Origin: Clostridium sp. DSM 17811 | Lineage (GTDB): Bacteria; Bacillota; Clostridia; Clostridiales; Clostridiaceae | Length of the DNA stretch: 64,000 nucleotides | Reading direction: 5' to 3' | Assembly (NCBI RefSeq): GCF_018861905.1 | Contig: NZ_JAHLDU010000007.1 | Coordinates: 1 to 64,000, forward strand | Shown here: positions 8,091-16,265 of the stretch, piece after piece | How positions within the stretch are numbered: position 1 is the stretch's first letter | Layout: each line of letters begins with the position of its first letter | The notes under the pieces: model-generated | The model's input: the letters and a program-made list of their open reading frames with translations, nothing else | Database searches by the model: none | What the model was told of the DNA's origin: nothing | Program-made: the position numbers and the translations under genes

Positions 8091-9164
8091 TTAATAAAGA
8101 TTAGCTTTTAGCAGCCTAATACCTTCCTCATAATCTTTCAATCCTGTTAAAACGTTTAATGCGGAATCATCTATATATGATTGGTACATTTTCTTTCTTA
8201 CGGATTTTTGGCCTTCTGCAGCTACCTCTAATTGAATATCTTTGAAAAATTTATTATTACTATAATCGTATTCGGTAGAAATCACACCTTCAACATAAAT
8301 TTTAAAATATTTTGCCGCGGAATCTAATTGTCGCTTTTTAATATATAACTTGCAAAGACTATAGTCACCTAAATGCAACCCTACATTAAATAAGCTTTGT
8401 ATTTTACGAATAGCATCTATATATATTTGTGCATTTTCATATTTTTCAGTACTAATAGATATATTCGCTATAGTAGTAAGCATTGAAGTACTTTGAATTA
8501 TATGCGATAAAAGCATATTTTCACATTGGACTTTAGCTTCATCATTTTTCCCTTGTCGTTGTAAAAGCATTGGGTAAATTGTCATAGGGTCTATAGATGA
8601 TGAGGTTGAAAGTTCTTTTAATGCTTTTTCGCTTTCATCATAGTTTTCTAACATCATTTGAATACTGGCAATAGCAAATAGAGCTTGGGACATATATTTA
8701 GCATCTTTGCTTGTTACAATTTGCTCTAATAATTTAAGAGCACATTCCATTCTTGATTCAAAGAGCTTCTCGGACTTATCTGCGTGCATCATTGAATACA
8801 TTTGTATAAGTTCAGCAATTGTCAACTTGAGATACACGCTATTAGGGTATTCATTTAAAAGTCCTTTGCACTTTTCGTATCCTGCGTCATAGCCTTCTTG
8901 TATAAATACTTCTGTCAATTTTTTCTTAATGTTAATAACATCATCTTCTAACAGTTTAGAATTAAAAGACAATAGTTCATCTAATGAAATATTTAATGCA
9001 CGTGCAAGCGGTGCAAGTAGTTCAATATCTGGAAATGATTTTTCAGTTTCCCATTTACAAACAGCACCAGCCGAAACCCCTACCATATTTGATAGTTGCT
9101 CTTGAGTAATGCCTTTTTCTTTTCTACAACGCAATATTGTATCACCAATATTTAGATTTTTCAT
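8091..9164 (-). CDS. XRE-family regulator with TPR-like helical domain (copy 1)
   Basis: An N-terminal Cro/C1-type helix-turn-helix (GITQEQLSNMVGVSAGAVCK then WETEKSFPDIELLAPLARAL, about residues 15-65) is followed by about 280 residues of repeated helices resembling TPR units. This is the layout of peptide-sensing RRNPP regulators, though no signal-peptide gene is visible nearby. An ATG at 9176 overlaps the SD; GGAGG lies five bases before the ATG at 9164, which I prefer. It is paralogous to the gene at 11889-12920, sharing the CPDI/FPDI-LLAPLAR-L core. Confidence 0.8.
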   Translation of the reverse strand: MKNLNIGDTILRCRKEKGITQEQLSNMVGVSAGAVCKWETEKSFPDIELLAPLARALNISLDELLSFNSKLLEDDVINIKKKLTEVFIQEGYDAGYEKCKGLLNEYPNSVYLKLTIAELIQMYSMMHADKSEKLFESRMECALKLLEQIVTSKDAKYMSQALFAIASIQMMLENYDESEKALKELSTSSSIDPMTIYPMLLQRQGKNDEAKVQCENMLLSHIIQSTSMLTTIANISISTEKYENAQIYIDAIRKIQSLFNVGLHLGDYSLCKLYIKKRQLDSAAKYFKIYVEGVISTEYDYSNNKFFKDIQLEVAAEGQKSVRKKMYQSYIDDSALNVLTGLKDYEEGIRLLKANLY

Positions 9165-9176
9165 ATAAACCTCCAT

Positions 9177-9744
9177 TTGTTAAATTTAAAATCTTTTGAT
9201 GATTTTATTATAAGTTAGTTCAAAAATCTATACAATGGAGGCTAAATCATAATAAGGTTAATAAAAATTGAATGCTATTCAATACAGAAGCACATCAAAC
9301 GTTAAGGAATATATCAATTAATAAAGTTCGTGTTATATCATAGAAAAACTCATGACATACTCTAATGTTTCTCACGCTTTAGCATTAACAAGGACTTTAT
9401 GATAGTATTAGGAAGAATGTATTATGAAAATCACCTTTTTATTAAGTAATAGATTATATTGAGTTTTTCTTTTTTCGTATTTTTTTAGCGCTAATATCAA
9501 ACTATAGTCCCCTAATCTTTAACATAGTAATGAACAATATCCCTGCCATTGAGATGTAATATTTTATAATTGTGATACAACTTCTATACTTTATTTTACC
9601 ATATATATCCATGTTATATTTCATTACTTGTAAGGGTCTCAAAAATCTATAGTTAAATGATACCCGACTCCTAAATAAATTACAAAAATGAACAAGAATT
9701 GATATGTATTAATTGGTGATATATACTACAAATTAAATTTAATA
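9177..9744. other. Intergenic region, no gene seen
   Basis: This 570-base AT-rich stretch between divergent regulators contains no convincing open frame on either strand. It contains the promoter region of the XRE gene on its left side and leads into a MerR-type promoter at 9745-9775 on its right. Confidence 0.4.
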
Positions 9745-9775
9745 TTGACTCTCACATGGTGTTAGGCATTATTAT
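9745..9775 (+). promoter_or_regulatory. MerR-type promoter with 19-base spacer
   Basis: TTGACT (9745-9750) and TATTAT (9770-9775) are separated by 19 bases, the long spacing typical of promoters twisted open by MerR activators. The spacer holds the inverted repeat CTCACA-TGG-TGTTAG. It precedes the MerR gene at 9819, so autoregulation is likely. Confidence 0.65.
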
Positions 9776-9818
9776 AAAGATGTCATTCGAATGGCAGCAA
9801 TTTAGAGGAGTTGATTTT

Positions 9819-10628
9819 ATGTTCAAGATTGGAGATTTTTCCAAGTTGACCAGAGTGTCCGTCCGCATGCTCCGGTATTATGATGAAGTTGGACTTTTTA
9901 AGCCTGCTAAAATTGATGACTTCACAGGATATAGATATTATTCGGCAAAACAGATTTCTGACATTAACCTAGTAATGTCATTAAGAGACATGAGCTTTAA
10001 CGTAGCTGATATAGCAGTGTTTATGAAAGAAAAATCTGAGGAAAAGCTAGAATATATTTTAAAAGTCAAAGGTGAAGAAATTGAGAACAATATAAGAGCT
10101 GAGGAAATAAGACTTAAAAAAATCAACTCTGCCATTAAGGATATGAAAAAGGAGAGGGTTAGTATGAGTTATAATGTTACATTAAAATCACTACCAAGCT
10201 ATAAGGTTATTTCTTTAAGGAATGTTATACCAACTTATGAAGCAGAAGGATTGCTTTGGATAAGATTGGGTGAATACATAATGAAAAAAAATATTCACTG
10301 CAATAATATATCTTATTCTACCTATCACGATGCAGGTTATAAAGAAGGTGAAGTTGATGCAGAGGTAGTAGTGGGTGTTGATAATCTAATGAAGGACGAA
10401 GACGGATTTACATTCAAGGAAACTGAGGCAGTGGATCAAGCTGCTATCATATTAGTTCCAGGAGATTATTCAAATGTAGCAGAAGCATATAATTTCTTAG
10501 CAAATTGGATTGAGGAAAATGGATATATTATGATAGGAAATCCACGTCAAGTTGCTATAAAAGGGCCTTGCAATGAAAAAAGGACAGAGGATTACTTGAG
10601 CGAAATCCAGATACCAGTAAAAAAGTAA
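9819..10628 (+). CDS. MerR-family regulator with GyrI-like effector domain
   Basis: Residues 1-70 form a MerR winged helix (FKIGDFSKLTRVSVRMLRYY, then the wing DDFTGYRYYS). A coiled dimerisation helix follows (about 75-110), then a GyrI-like effector domain (about 120-268, ending EIQIPVKK). BmrR-type proteins of this layout bind lipophilic cations and activate efflux genes. The ATG at 9819 has GAGGAG eight bases upstream; the longer frame from 9756 has no SD. No efflux gene is adjacent. A decayed, internally deleted copy lies at 13501-13697. Confidence 0.85.
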   Translation: MFKIGDFSKLTRVSVRMLRYYDEVGLFKPAKIDDFTGYRYYSAKQISDINLVMSLRDMSFNVADIAVFMKEKSEEKLEYILKVKGEEIENNIRAEEIRLKKINSAIKDMKKERVSMSYNVTLKSLPSYKVISLRNVIPTYEAEGLLWIRLGEYIMKKNIHCNNISYSTYHDAGYKEGEVDAEVVVGVDNLMKDEDGFTFKETEAVDQAAIILVPGDYSNVAEAYNFLANWIEENGYIMIGNPRQVAIKGPCNEKRTEDYLSEIQIPVKK

Positions 10629-10639
10629 AAAATGCAATT

Positions 10640-10685
10640 AAAAGCTATGAAATTTAAGATTAATCTCTTAATTTCATAGCTTTTT
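10640..10685 (+). terminator. Rho-independent terminator of the MerR gene
   Basis: AAAGCTATGAAATTTAAG pairs with CTTAATTTCATAGCTTTTT, ending in a T run. It begins about ten bases after the MerR stop codon. Confidence 0.7.
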
Positions 10686-10773
10686 ACATTATAAATGAAA
10701 GAAGGAGCCAAAACAATAATAACACTTTTACTGTAGTTTTAGTAAGTTTGGAAAATTCGCCTATTCGGAACAT
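10684..10773 (-). pseudogene. MerR-family regulator stub (N-terminal 17 residues)
   Basis: On the minus strand a perfect start (AAAGGAGATGTGAAT before ATG at 10773) opens a frame MFRIGEFSKLTKTTVKVL, which matches the first helix-turn-helix of MerR regulators such as the one at 9819. After about 18 residues the match ends, and the frame runs through an unrelated hydrophobic tail to a stop at 10684. A MerR-type promoter remains intact upstream (10801-10831). The rest of the gene has been deleted. Whether the 29-residue peptide is made is unknown. Confidence 0.65.
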
Positions 10774-10800
10774 ATTCACATCTCCTTTCCTTGTAAATTA

Positions 10801-10831
10801 AGATTACAGTATCCTCTAAAGGGAGTGTCAA
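10801..10831 (-). promoter_or_regulatory. MerR-type promoter left in front of a gene stub
   Basis: On the minus strand TTGACA (10826-10831) and TAATCT (10801-10806) are 19 bases apart, with CTCCCTTTAGAGGA in the spacer. This is the usual autoregulated MerR promoter. It now drives only the truncated MerR frame at 10684-10773. Confidence 0.55.
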
Positions 10832-10840
10832 TAGGTCTTT

Positions 10841-11761
10841 TTAAATTGAGTCTTCATCCCAAAAATCCTCTATTTCATTCATAATTTCACTTGTAGGTGT
10901 TAAAGTAGCTTCTACAATTGATTTTCCTGTCTTTTTTAGATAATGCTTAACCATATGATAACCACAAGCATATCCTGCACAATATGGAAGTCCTACAGGG
11001 AAATAGCCTCGTAACTGTGCCATTTCATCACCATAAAGATACGCTGTAATGTTATCAAACCCTGTTGCATTTAAGCCATCTTTGATAATTGGCTTGATAT
11101 AATTATTAAGAGTTTCTATATCAGTTTTACTTACCCAAGGTCCAATCATATCATCACCAAATATTGAGGTAGCAAAGTTTTCAGCGAGTCCCTCACTAAT
11201 CATCATCTCTGCTAAAGTAATATTATTTTTCCATTTTTCAAATTGAAAACGCACATTATGATTACATTCATGAGCTAAGGCTACAGGAAGTCTTTTAAGT
11301 GTATGCTCATTTGGAACGAGGGATATAAAAATATATCCTGGGATACCTCCATCACCGCAATAACCATCATTCATAGACATATATGGGCTTTGAGGATTAC
11401 CAAGTAAAATTGAAAACAGATAATCTTTTACAGGCAACTCATACCCAACTTTCGTAAAACATTCTAAGGAATTTTTAATTGTATTTTCACAAGTACGCCA
11501 TAAATTTTGGTCTGAAATCATCTCGATGTTTTTATTTTGTTTATCATCTACCTCTGATGGTGGCAAATATCCAAACATATTACTTGCCATAACTACATCA
11601 TATCCACCTTTTTGTGATGAGTTTATAGGCACATTAATGCAAGACCACTTAAATTCAAAAGGCCTCATCATTTCATAGCGATAAATATCATCTCGTTTTT
11701 CCTTTAGTGAATTCATCATTTTTTTATAAATTTTATCTGAACGTATTAGTGTAATATTCAT
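10841..11761 (-). CDS. DUF2268 putative zinc-dependent protease
   Basis: The 306-residue protein carries the zinc-protease motif HECNH (HExxH type, about residues 166-170) followed by EGLAENF about 28 residues later, which supplies a likely third ligand or catalytic glutamate. The region around it (LPVALAHECNHNVRFQF) matches DUF2268 proteins, predicted Zn-dependent proteases related to the HopJ/YjaZ group. There is no signal peptide, so it is probably cytoplasmic. Start ATG 11761 has AAGGGG upstream. It lies between two paralogous XRE-TPR regulators on the same strand, which is suggestive but not proof of a link. Confidence 0.8.
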   Translation of the reverse strand: MNITLIRSDKIYKKMMNSLKEKRDDIYRYEMMRPFEFKWSCINVPINSSQKGGYDVVMASNMFGYLPPSEVDDKQNKNIEMISDQNLWRTCENTIKNSLECFTKVGYELPVKDYLFSILLGNPQSPYMSMNDGYCGDGGIPGYIFISLVPNEHTLKRLPVALAHECNHNVRFQFEKWKNNITLAEMMISEGLAENFATSIFGDDMIGPWVSKTDIETLNNYIKPIIKDGLNATGFDNITAYLYGDEMAQLRGYFPVGLPYCAGYACGYHMVKHYLKKTGKSIVEATLTPTSEIMNEIEDFWDEDSI

Positions 11762-11888
11762 CTTACCATCCCCTTTGTAAGCTTAATATACACTATGACG
11801 TAACGTGATAGTCAATAGGTTTTACAAAACAAATAGTATTAAGTAAATTACTCTTTAAAATGATAACTAAATAAACTATCCTTTAGTG

Positions 11889-12920
11889 TTATTCCAACAG
11901 AATTTTTATCCTAGGATCATCTTTGACGAAATCAAGAGTTTTATCTTTTTTAAATGATCCTTTTACTGCTTTTTCATATCTATCTTTGTCCCAACTGCTA
12001 TTAACATTAATTTTTATATGCTTATAAAGTTTTGAATTCATAGAACCATCTATGCTACTTGCTTCATTTACCATATTTATAATCATTTCAATAGCCTTTT
12101 CTTTATCCTGTTTTTCCTTTGCATACCATAAATCTAATGAATATTTATGGTATGCTCCTAAATCAAATGCATCAGCAACCTTTTTAGCACGATCTATGTA
12201 TTCTTCTGCCTCATTAAACTTCTTTTCTTTGAATAACATCCGTATTATTAGTGATAACGCAGTAAATGTTTCATGAGCACTTTTCCTTAATATACCTTCA
12301 TAGGCGCCATAAGCCTCATCGATTTTTCCGCTACTTTCATATAATAATGCCTGTTGAATTTTTTTATCCACCTCTACTTCTGGAATTTTATCTAATAATT
12401 CTTGGGCTTTTTTATACTCTTTTTTAGCCCTATACATTGCTGATAATTCTAATTTTGCCATAGAAGCTGTCTTTTCTTTACTACTTGTTGCTACAAATTC
12501 AAGCCAAACAATGATTTTTCTTTCATATTTATCCTTTTCCTCAATTTGAGGCCCTAATAAATATATCCTTAATACTACTGATATCCAATATATCAACTCA
12601 TCACAATTTGGATATTTTTTAATTAAATCACTGGCCTTTTCAAAAGCCTTTTGGAGTCCCTCTTTTGATGCCATTTCACCTACCTCTTTTGTAAGCTTTT
12701 TTACTTCTACATCTGTTAATTCCTCATTGAATGCTAATAAAGTATTAACATCAATTTTTAAAACACGTGCTAGAGGTGCTAACAGTGCTATATCTGGGCA
12801 TGATATTCCGCTTTCCCATTTATTTACTGCTGGCGCACTTATATTTAAATAATTAGCAACTTGCTCTTGAGTAAGACTTTCCTTTTTTCTATAATTTCTA
12901 ATAACCTCACTTATTTTCAT
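11889..12920 (-). CDS. XRE-family regulator with TPR-like helical domain (copy 2)
   Basis: A Cro/C1 helix-turn-helix (about residues 5-60, SLTQEQVANYLNISAPAVNK then WESGISCPDIALLAPLARVL) is followed by about 280 residues of helical repeats, some with clear TPR spacing (YKKAQELLDKIPEV, FNEAEEYIDRAKKVAD). It is paralogous to the gene at 8091-9164. GGAGGAG supports the ATG at 12920. The layout suggests control by a peptide or protein ligand. The DUF2268 protease gene lies directly downstream on the same strand. Confidence 0.8.
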   Translation of the reverse strand: MKISEVIRNYRKKESLTQEQVANYLNISAPAVNKWESGISCPDIALLAPLARVLKIDVNTLLAFNEELTDVEVKKLTKEVGEMASKEGLQKAFEKASDLIKKYPNCDELIYWISVVLRIYLLGPQIEEKDKYERKIIVWLEFVATSSKEKTASMAKLELSAMYRAKKEYKKAQELLDKIPEVEVDKKIQQALLYESSGKIDEAYGAYEGILRKSAHETFTALSLIIRMLFKEKKFNEAEEYIDRAKKVADAFDLGAYHKYSLDLWYAKEKQDKEKAIEMIINMVNEASSIDGSMNSKLYKHIKINVNSSWDKDRYEKAVKGSFKKDKTLDFVKDDPRIKILLE

Positions 12921-13500
12921 AAAATTAACTCCTCCATTTGTTCATTTAATTAACCTAGGACTTAGCTAATTAAATTATATCAAAGCTATATAACTTAAAC
13001 AATTGAAGCATTTTCATCTTTTATTCATAAAAATTAACCATTAGTTAATTTTCATAATAAAAATATTTAGGATCTTACTTGTGATACAGTATTTCCACTT
13101 TCCCAAATAACTGCTCATAAATTTTTAATTAATAAATCAATTTTAAATTCGCTATTTTAATGAAAATGCGATGGATAAGAATTTTTTATAAGCACAAAAG
13201 AATAAAGAATATAGGTATTCACATTCATTCTATCTGCTTGCTGAAACATATATAGCAACCCTTCTTAAGTTGTATTATACTTAGGTTATTGTTAATTCTC
13301 ATTTACAGTATCAATTTTGTTTGCTAAGTCAATATATTTTTTTACAATAATATCATATACATCGAAAATTGACAATAATTTCAATAGACTAACGAATATT
13401 GACTACTGAATATTAACATAAGAATTGTGGTAACATCAACATCTAGTATTAATAATAGTACTCCCTAAAACAGAAAATTCAAGTGTACGCAAGTAATGAA
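12921..13500. other. Intergenic region, no gene seen
   Basis: About 580 AT-rich bases upstream of the second XRE-TPR gene contain no convincing frame with a ribosome binding site. It probably holds the XRE promoter and, at its right end, the start of homology to the MerR gene at 9819. Confidence 0.4.
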
Positions 13501-13697
13501 ATCGGATTAAACATTAGTAATGTCATTGAGAGACATGAGCTTCAAAGTAGCTGATATAGCAGCTTTTATGAAAGAAAAATCTGAGAAAAGGCTAGAAGAT
13601 ATTTTAAAAGTCAAAGGTGAAGAAATTGAGAACAATATAAGAGCTGAGGAAAATGGATATATTATGATAGGAAATCCACGCCAAGTTGCTATAAAAA
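13501..13697 (+). pseudogene. Internally deleted copy of the MerR-GyrI regulator
   Basis: Sequence from about 13507 encodes MSLRDMSFKVADIAAFMKEK and reaches ENNIRAEE, matching residues about 54-95 of the regulator at 9819-10628. It then jumps directly to NGYIMIGNPRQVAIK from near that protein's C-terminus. The N-terminal helix-turn-helix and about 150 residues between the two pieces are missing. At DNA level the pieces differ from the intact gene by only a few bases. The fragment ends where an integrase fragment on the other strand begins. Confidence 0.75.
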
Positions 13698-13947
13698 GAT
13701 CTCTTACATTCACATTGAGACTATTAAGCATTTTAGCAAAAAAACTTAGACCTGAATTAGTATAATTAACTGTACTTTTACTTAATTTCTTTTTCATGAT
13801 ACAATAATGAAGATATTCACGTATTTCTTTTTCTCTTAAAAATTTTGGTGATTTGTTGTAGTATTTAGCAAATTCACTAATGTGGCGGATATAATTTTTT
13901 ATGGGCTTTGGGGTATTATGAAAAAGGTTTTTGTCTATGTAATTCAT
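13698..13947 (-). pseudogene. Tyrosine recombinase/integrase, N-terminal fragment
   Basis: The first 83 residues of a minus-strand frame from 13947 match the N-terminal core-binding (SAM-like) domain of tyrosine recombinases: YIRHISEFAKYYNKSPKFLR, then REYLHYCIMKKKLSKSTVN and a closing helix. The catalytic domain (R-H-R-Y) is absent; after residue 83 the frame only reads the antisense of the MerR remnant. The recombinase was therefore cut or fused at about 13698. There is no clear ribosome binding site. Confidence 0.6.
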
Positions 13948-14009
13948 ATTATATGAGTTATCTTTCTTATATTGTACATTCTAAAAATTTTAAGGGGGGA
14001 TACTATTAT

Positions 14010-14177
14010 ATGATAAAATTTAATGCCAGTAACTTAAACTTTTTTTCCGGAATCTTATTTGCAATTGCATCAATAATATATTTTATTTCCAATAATAAAG
14101 TACAAGGAATTATATTTATATGTTTAAGTTTTACATTTATTGCACAGGGGTTTATCCAGAAAAAAAAAGAAAAATAG
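14010..14177 (+). CDS. Small two-segment membrane protein, 55 residues
   Basis: ATG at 14010 follows AAGGGGGG by about 11 bases. The protein has two hydrophobic segments (residues about 9-26 and 32-48) and a lysine-rich tail (QKKKEK). No family is recognised. Longer in-frame readings start upstream without an SD. Confidence 0.5.
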   Translation: MIKFNASNLNFFSGILFAIASIIYFISNNKVQGIIFICLSFTFIAQGFIQKKKEK

Positions 14178-14178
14178 T

Positions 14179-14230
14179 AAAGTATATTAGAACTGTAATT
14201 ATGAGAGAATGTTCATATATTCCGTCGCAA
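14179..14230 (+). repeat. Dispersed repeat A, copy 2
   Basis: This is the second copy of the 52-base element at 1419-1470, differing at five positions. It overlaps the stop codon of the small membrane-protein gene. Its 3' end runs into CCGTCGCAAGTAACTCCC, a member of the CGTCACAAGTAACC hairpin family seen elsewhere. Confidence 0.7.
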
Positions 14231-14325
14231 GTAACTCCCATATTTAATAAGGATAGGGGTTTAATATTAAGCGTATATTGATATTCCGAAAGTAACACAA
14301 GGGTAAGTGAGTTGCTTTCAGTTTG

Positions 14326-14460
14326 ATTCTATTGGTCATTCTTTACTATTATATTTAACCTCACGCTTGATACTTTAAAGGAGAATGACATACTTAATGA
14401 TAATGAATATATAAAATCATTAAATTATTTTAATTTATATGAAAGAAGGAAAAAGGTATA
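14326..14460 (+). pseudogene. C-terminal coding remnant upstream of zinc-ribbon gene
   Basis: An open frame of 44 codons without a start codon (LTLDTLKENDILNDNEYIKS in its middle) ends in TAA immediately before the ATG of the zinc-ribbon protein. It resembles the amphipathic C-terminal helices of short proteins such as SHOCT-type tails, but this is a weak call. It is probably the tail of a lost gene once cotranscribed with the next one. Confidence 0.3.
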
Positions 14461-14685
14461 ATGAGATTTTTAATTATTATAACATCAGCAATTGTAATTT
14501 ATATTGTTTTTTTGAAACCAATGGCTAAAAAATATTATTTTATTTGCCCTAGTTGTAATAACAGATTTAAGGTGTCACCAATAAAAATGTCTACTACCAC
14601 TACTGTGCCAAATTTTTATAAACATAAATTGAGATGTCCTTCTTGTGGAAATAAAAACTACATGAAACAAATAAAAGAAGAATAG
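14461..14685 (+). CDS. Small membrane-anchored zinc-ribbon protein
   Basis: The 74-residue protein has one N-terminal membrane segment (residues 2-20) and two CPSC knuckles (FICPSCNNRF and LRCPSCGNKN) about 30 residues apart, forming a four-cysteine zinc ribbon. AGAAGGA precedes the ATG. Function unknown; such proteins are usually predicted to be cytoplasm-facing zinc-binding modules. Confidence 0.7.
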   Translation: MRFLIIITSAIVIYIVFLKPMAKKYYFICPSCNNRFKVSPIKMSTTTTVPNFYKHKLRCPSCGNKNYMKQIKEE

Positions 14686-14854
14686 TTTTTAATTTTACTT
14701 GAAAATAAAGTGAATGTAACACATAAATGACAAAATTAATTCTTATAAAGGGGCAGGACCTTTGTTGCATTTATAGTCTACATACTTTTAAAAAAATGTT
14801 TGAGCTTCGGGGTGTGGTTTATTTAGGGTATATAGAATTTATATATCTTGATAA

Positions 14855-15340
14855 TTAATCAAATAAATCTATATGAGAAAGCTTTATATTACTGCTGGTG
14901 CTTATGTTGAAAGTACCACTTGCCTTTTCTCCGACAATTCTAATAGAATATTTTCCATCTTTAGGTGTAGTGAAATTTAGATTTCCATTATTACTTAGCT
15001 CATTTTTTTTTGTTATAATTTTATATTCTGAATCTAAAATCACAATATAAAATTTACCTTTACTAATTTTTGTATTATCATTAATAGTTATCTTATTACC
15101 TTTGATTGATGTGAACTCCATTAAAGACCATTTGCCATTAAAATTTCCAAAGTCGAAACTTTCGGTATTCTCACCACTTTTCTCATTTCCGTTATATTCA
15201 AAACTTTTTTCAGATAATTTATCATTACTTGATAAATAATTATTTGAATCAATATTAGGGAAATAAATTCTATATACTACTCTTCCTAAGAGTAGTATGC
15301 CTATTAAGTATATGATAATAAAAATACTTCTTTTTTTCAT
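14855..15340 (-). CDS. Hypothetical membrane-anchored extracellular protein
   Basis: The chosen start is ATG at 15340, supported by GGAAGGGG about ten bases upstream; it yields MKKRSIFIIIYLIGILLLG, a signal-anchor, then about 135 extracellular residues. The C-terminal half is beta-rich with repeated Gly-Asn and Lys-Asp turns (FTTPKDGKYSIRIVGEKASG), suggesting a small beta-sandwich. No family is recognised. It lies convergent to the zinc-ribbon gene. Confidence 0.6.
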   Translation of the reverse strand: MKKRSIFIIIYLIGILLLGRVVYRIYFPNIDSNNYLSSNDKLSEKSFEYNGNEKSGENTESFDFGNFNGKWSLMEFTSIKGNKITINDNTKISKGKFYIVILDSEYKIITKKNELSNNGNLNFTTPKDGKYSIRIVGEKASGTFNISTSSNIKLSHIDLFD

Positions 15341-15463
15341 TTTTATAAGACCCCTTCCTAAAGTATTAGGTATATTACATAAAAAAACATTAAAAATCCC
15401 ATAAATAATTTTCACCTTAGCATGTTAATTTTGCTCATTTTTAATGAATTGAGTAAATAATTC

Positions 15464-15637
15464 TTAAAAAAATATATTTCTCACTTTTGCTTCAAAAAGT
15501 TTTAGCTTTAAAAGATTTTCTAAGTTCTTTATATGATTAAATACTGAAGTTTGTGTTATAAACAATTCATCTGCTGCTTTTCTATAATTTTCATATTTTG
15601 CAATAACTATAAAGGTGTAATACCATTCTAAATTCAT
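15464..15637 (-). pseudogene. LysR-family regulator, truncated after the helix-turn-helix
   Basis: ATG at 15637, with AGGAGA upstream, opens 57 codons matching the LysR N-terminal winged helix: MNLEWYYTFIVIAKYENYRK, AADELFITQTSVFNHIKNLE, then NLLKLKLFE. The match ends where LysR proteins continue with the wing and the long effector domain (about 230 more residues). It is divergent from the PEBP pseudogene at 15852. At 35143 the same intergenic sequence recurs, but there the LysR gene is lost except for its first codons. Confidence 0.75.
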
Positions 15638-15851
15638 TTTTTTCTCCTATCGACCAATCATTAAGATTTCCTTAATAGTATATCAAGAAATTACAAATTT
15701 TTAAATATATAGTTTTAATGTATTATCTATAACAAAGGGGTTAACATTACGATAGAATTATCAAGATAATACTATAAGATACGGAATGCAACAAAGAAGT
15801 ATTCATAAAGATCTTAAAAAATTAGGTAGAAAAGAAAGGACATGAGAATTT
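15628..15851 (+). repeat. Duplicated LysR-PEBP intergenic region, copy 1
   Basis: This region, starting AAATTCATTTTTTTCTCCTA and running to the PEBP start, recurs at 35143-35357 with scattered differences and short indels. It marks the upstream boundary of a duplicated locus. Confidence 0.8.
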
Positions 15852-16101
15852 ATGAAAATTAATGTTACAACAGAAAATGGTTATTTACCAGCTAAATATT
15901 CAAAATTTGCTGAGCAGAAATATCAATATAAAGGAAATCCATGTATATCTTTTCCTATTGAATTTATTGATGTTTCTGATAAAGTTAAATCAATAGCTAT
16001 TACTTTTTTAGACTATGATGCTATTCCACTTTGCGGGTTCACTTGGATAAACTGGTCATGTTGTGGAGTCTGATGAATTAAAAATATTAGCACATTCTTA
16101 A
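15852..16101 (+). pseudogene. PEBP-family (YbhB/YbcL) protein, internally deleted copy
   Basis: The first 66 residues are nearly identical to those of the intact gene at 35358 (up to CGFTWI). The sequence then jumps to bases matching its last 15 codons (the GHVVESDELKILAHS end), losing about 85 codons and the reading frame. The missing part includes the DPD/PPD-type ligand-pocket region, so the product cannot fold. It is part of a decayed duplicate of the 35.1-36.4 kb locus. Confidence 0.85.
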
Positions 16102-16142
16102 ACCTGGAGTATTTTACTTTGTTAAATAACTTCTCTTGTTCT

Positions 16143-16265
16143 TTTATTTTCAGCCATCGCTGGAGAAGCTGTTAGCACAGCAGTTTCTTTTTTATCAATT
16201 GTGTTTAATATTTCAGAAAGACTAACGCTTTTATCACTACCTATTTTGATAGAAGAAATCATATA
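16143..16265 (-). pseudogene. Fragment of DHA2-type MFS transporter
   Basis: The minus strand encodes MISSIKIGSDKSVSLSEIL and then NTIDKKETAV, matching residues about 445-485 of the drug efflux protein at 36094-37749. Only this extracytoplasmic-loop segment remains. It keeps the same order and orientation relative to the PEBP copy as in the intact locus. Confidence 0.8.

Noticed and set aside
13507-13947. A single 146-residue minus-strand protein
   Set aside because: Only the first 83 residues look like an integrase; the rest is the antisense of the MerR remnant, so it is a chimera of two fragments.
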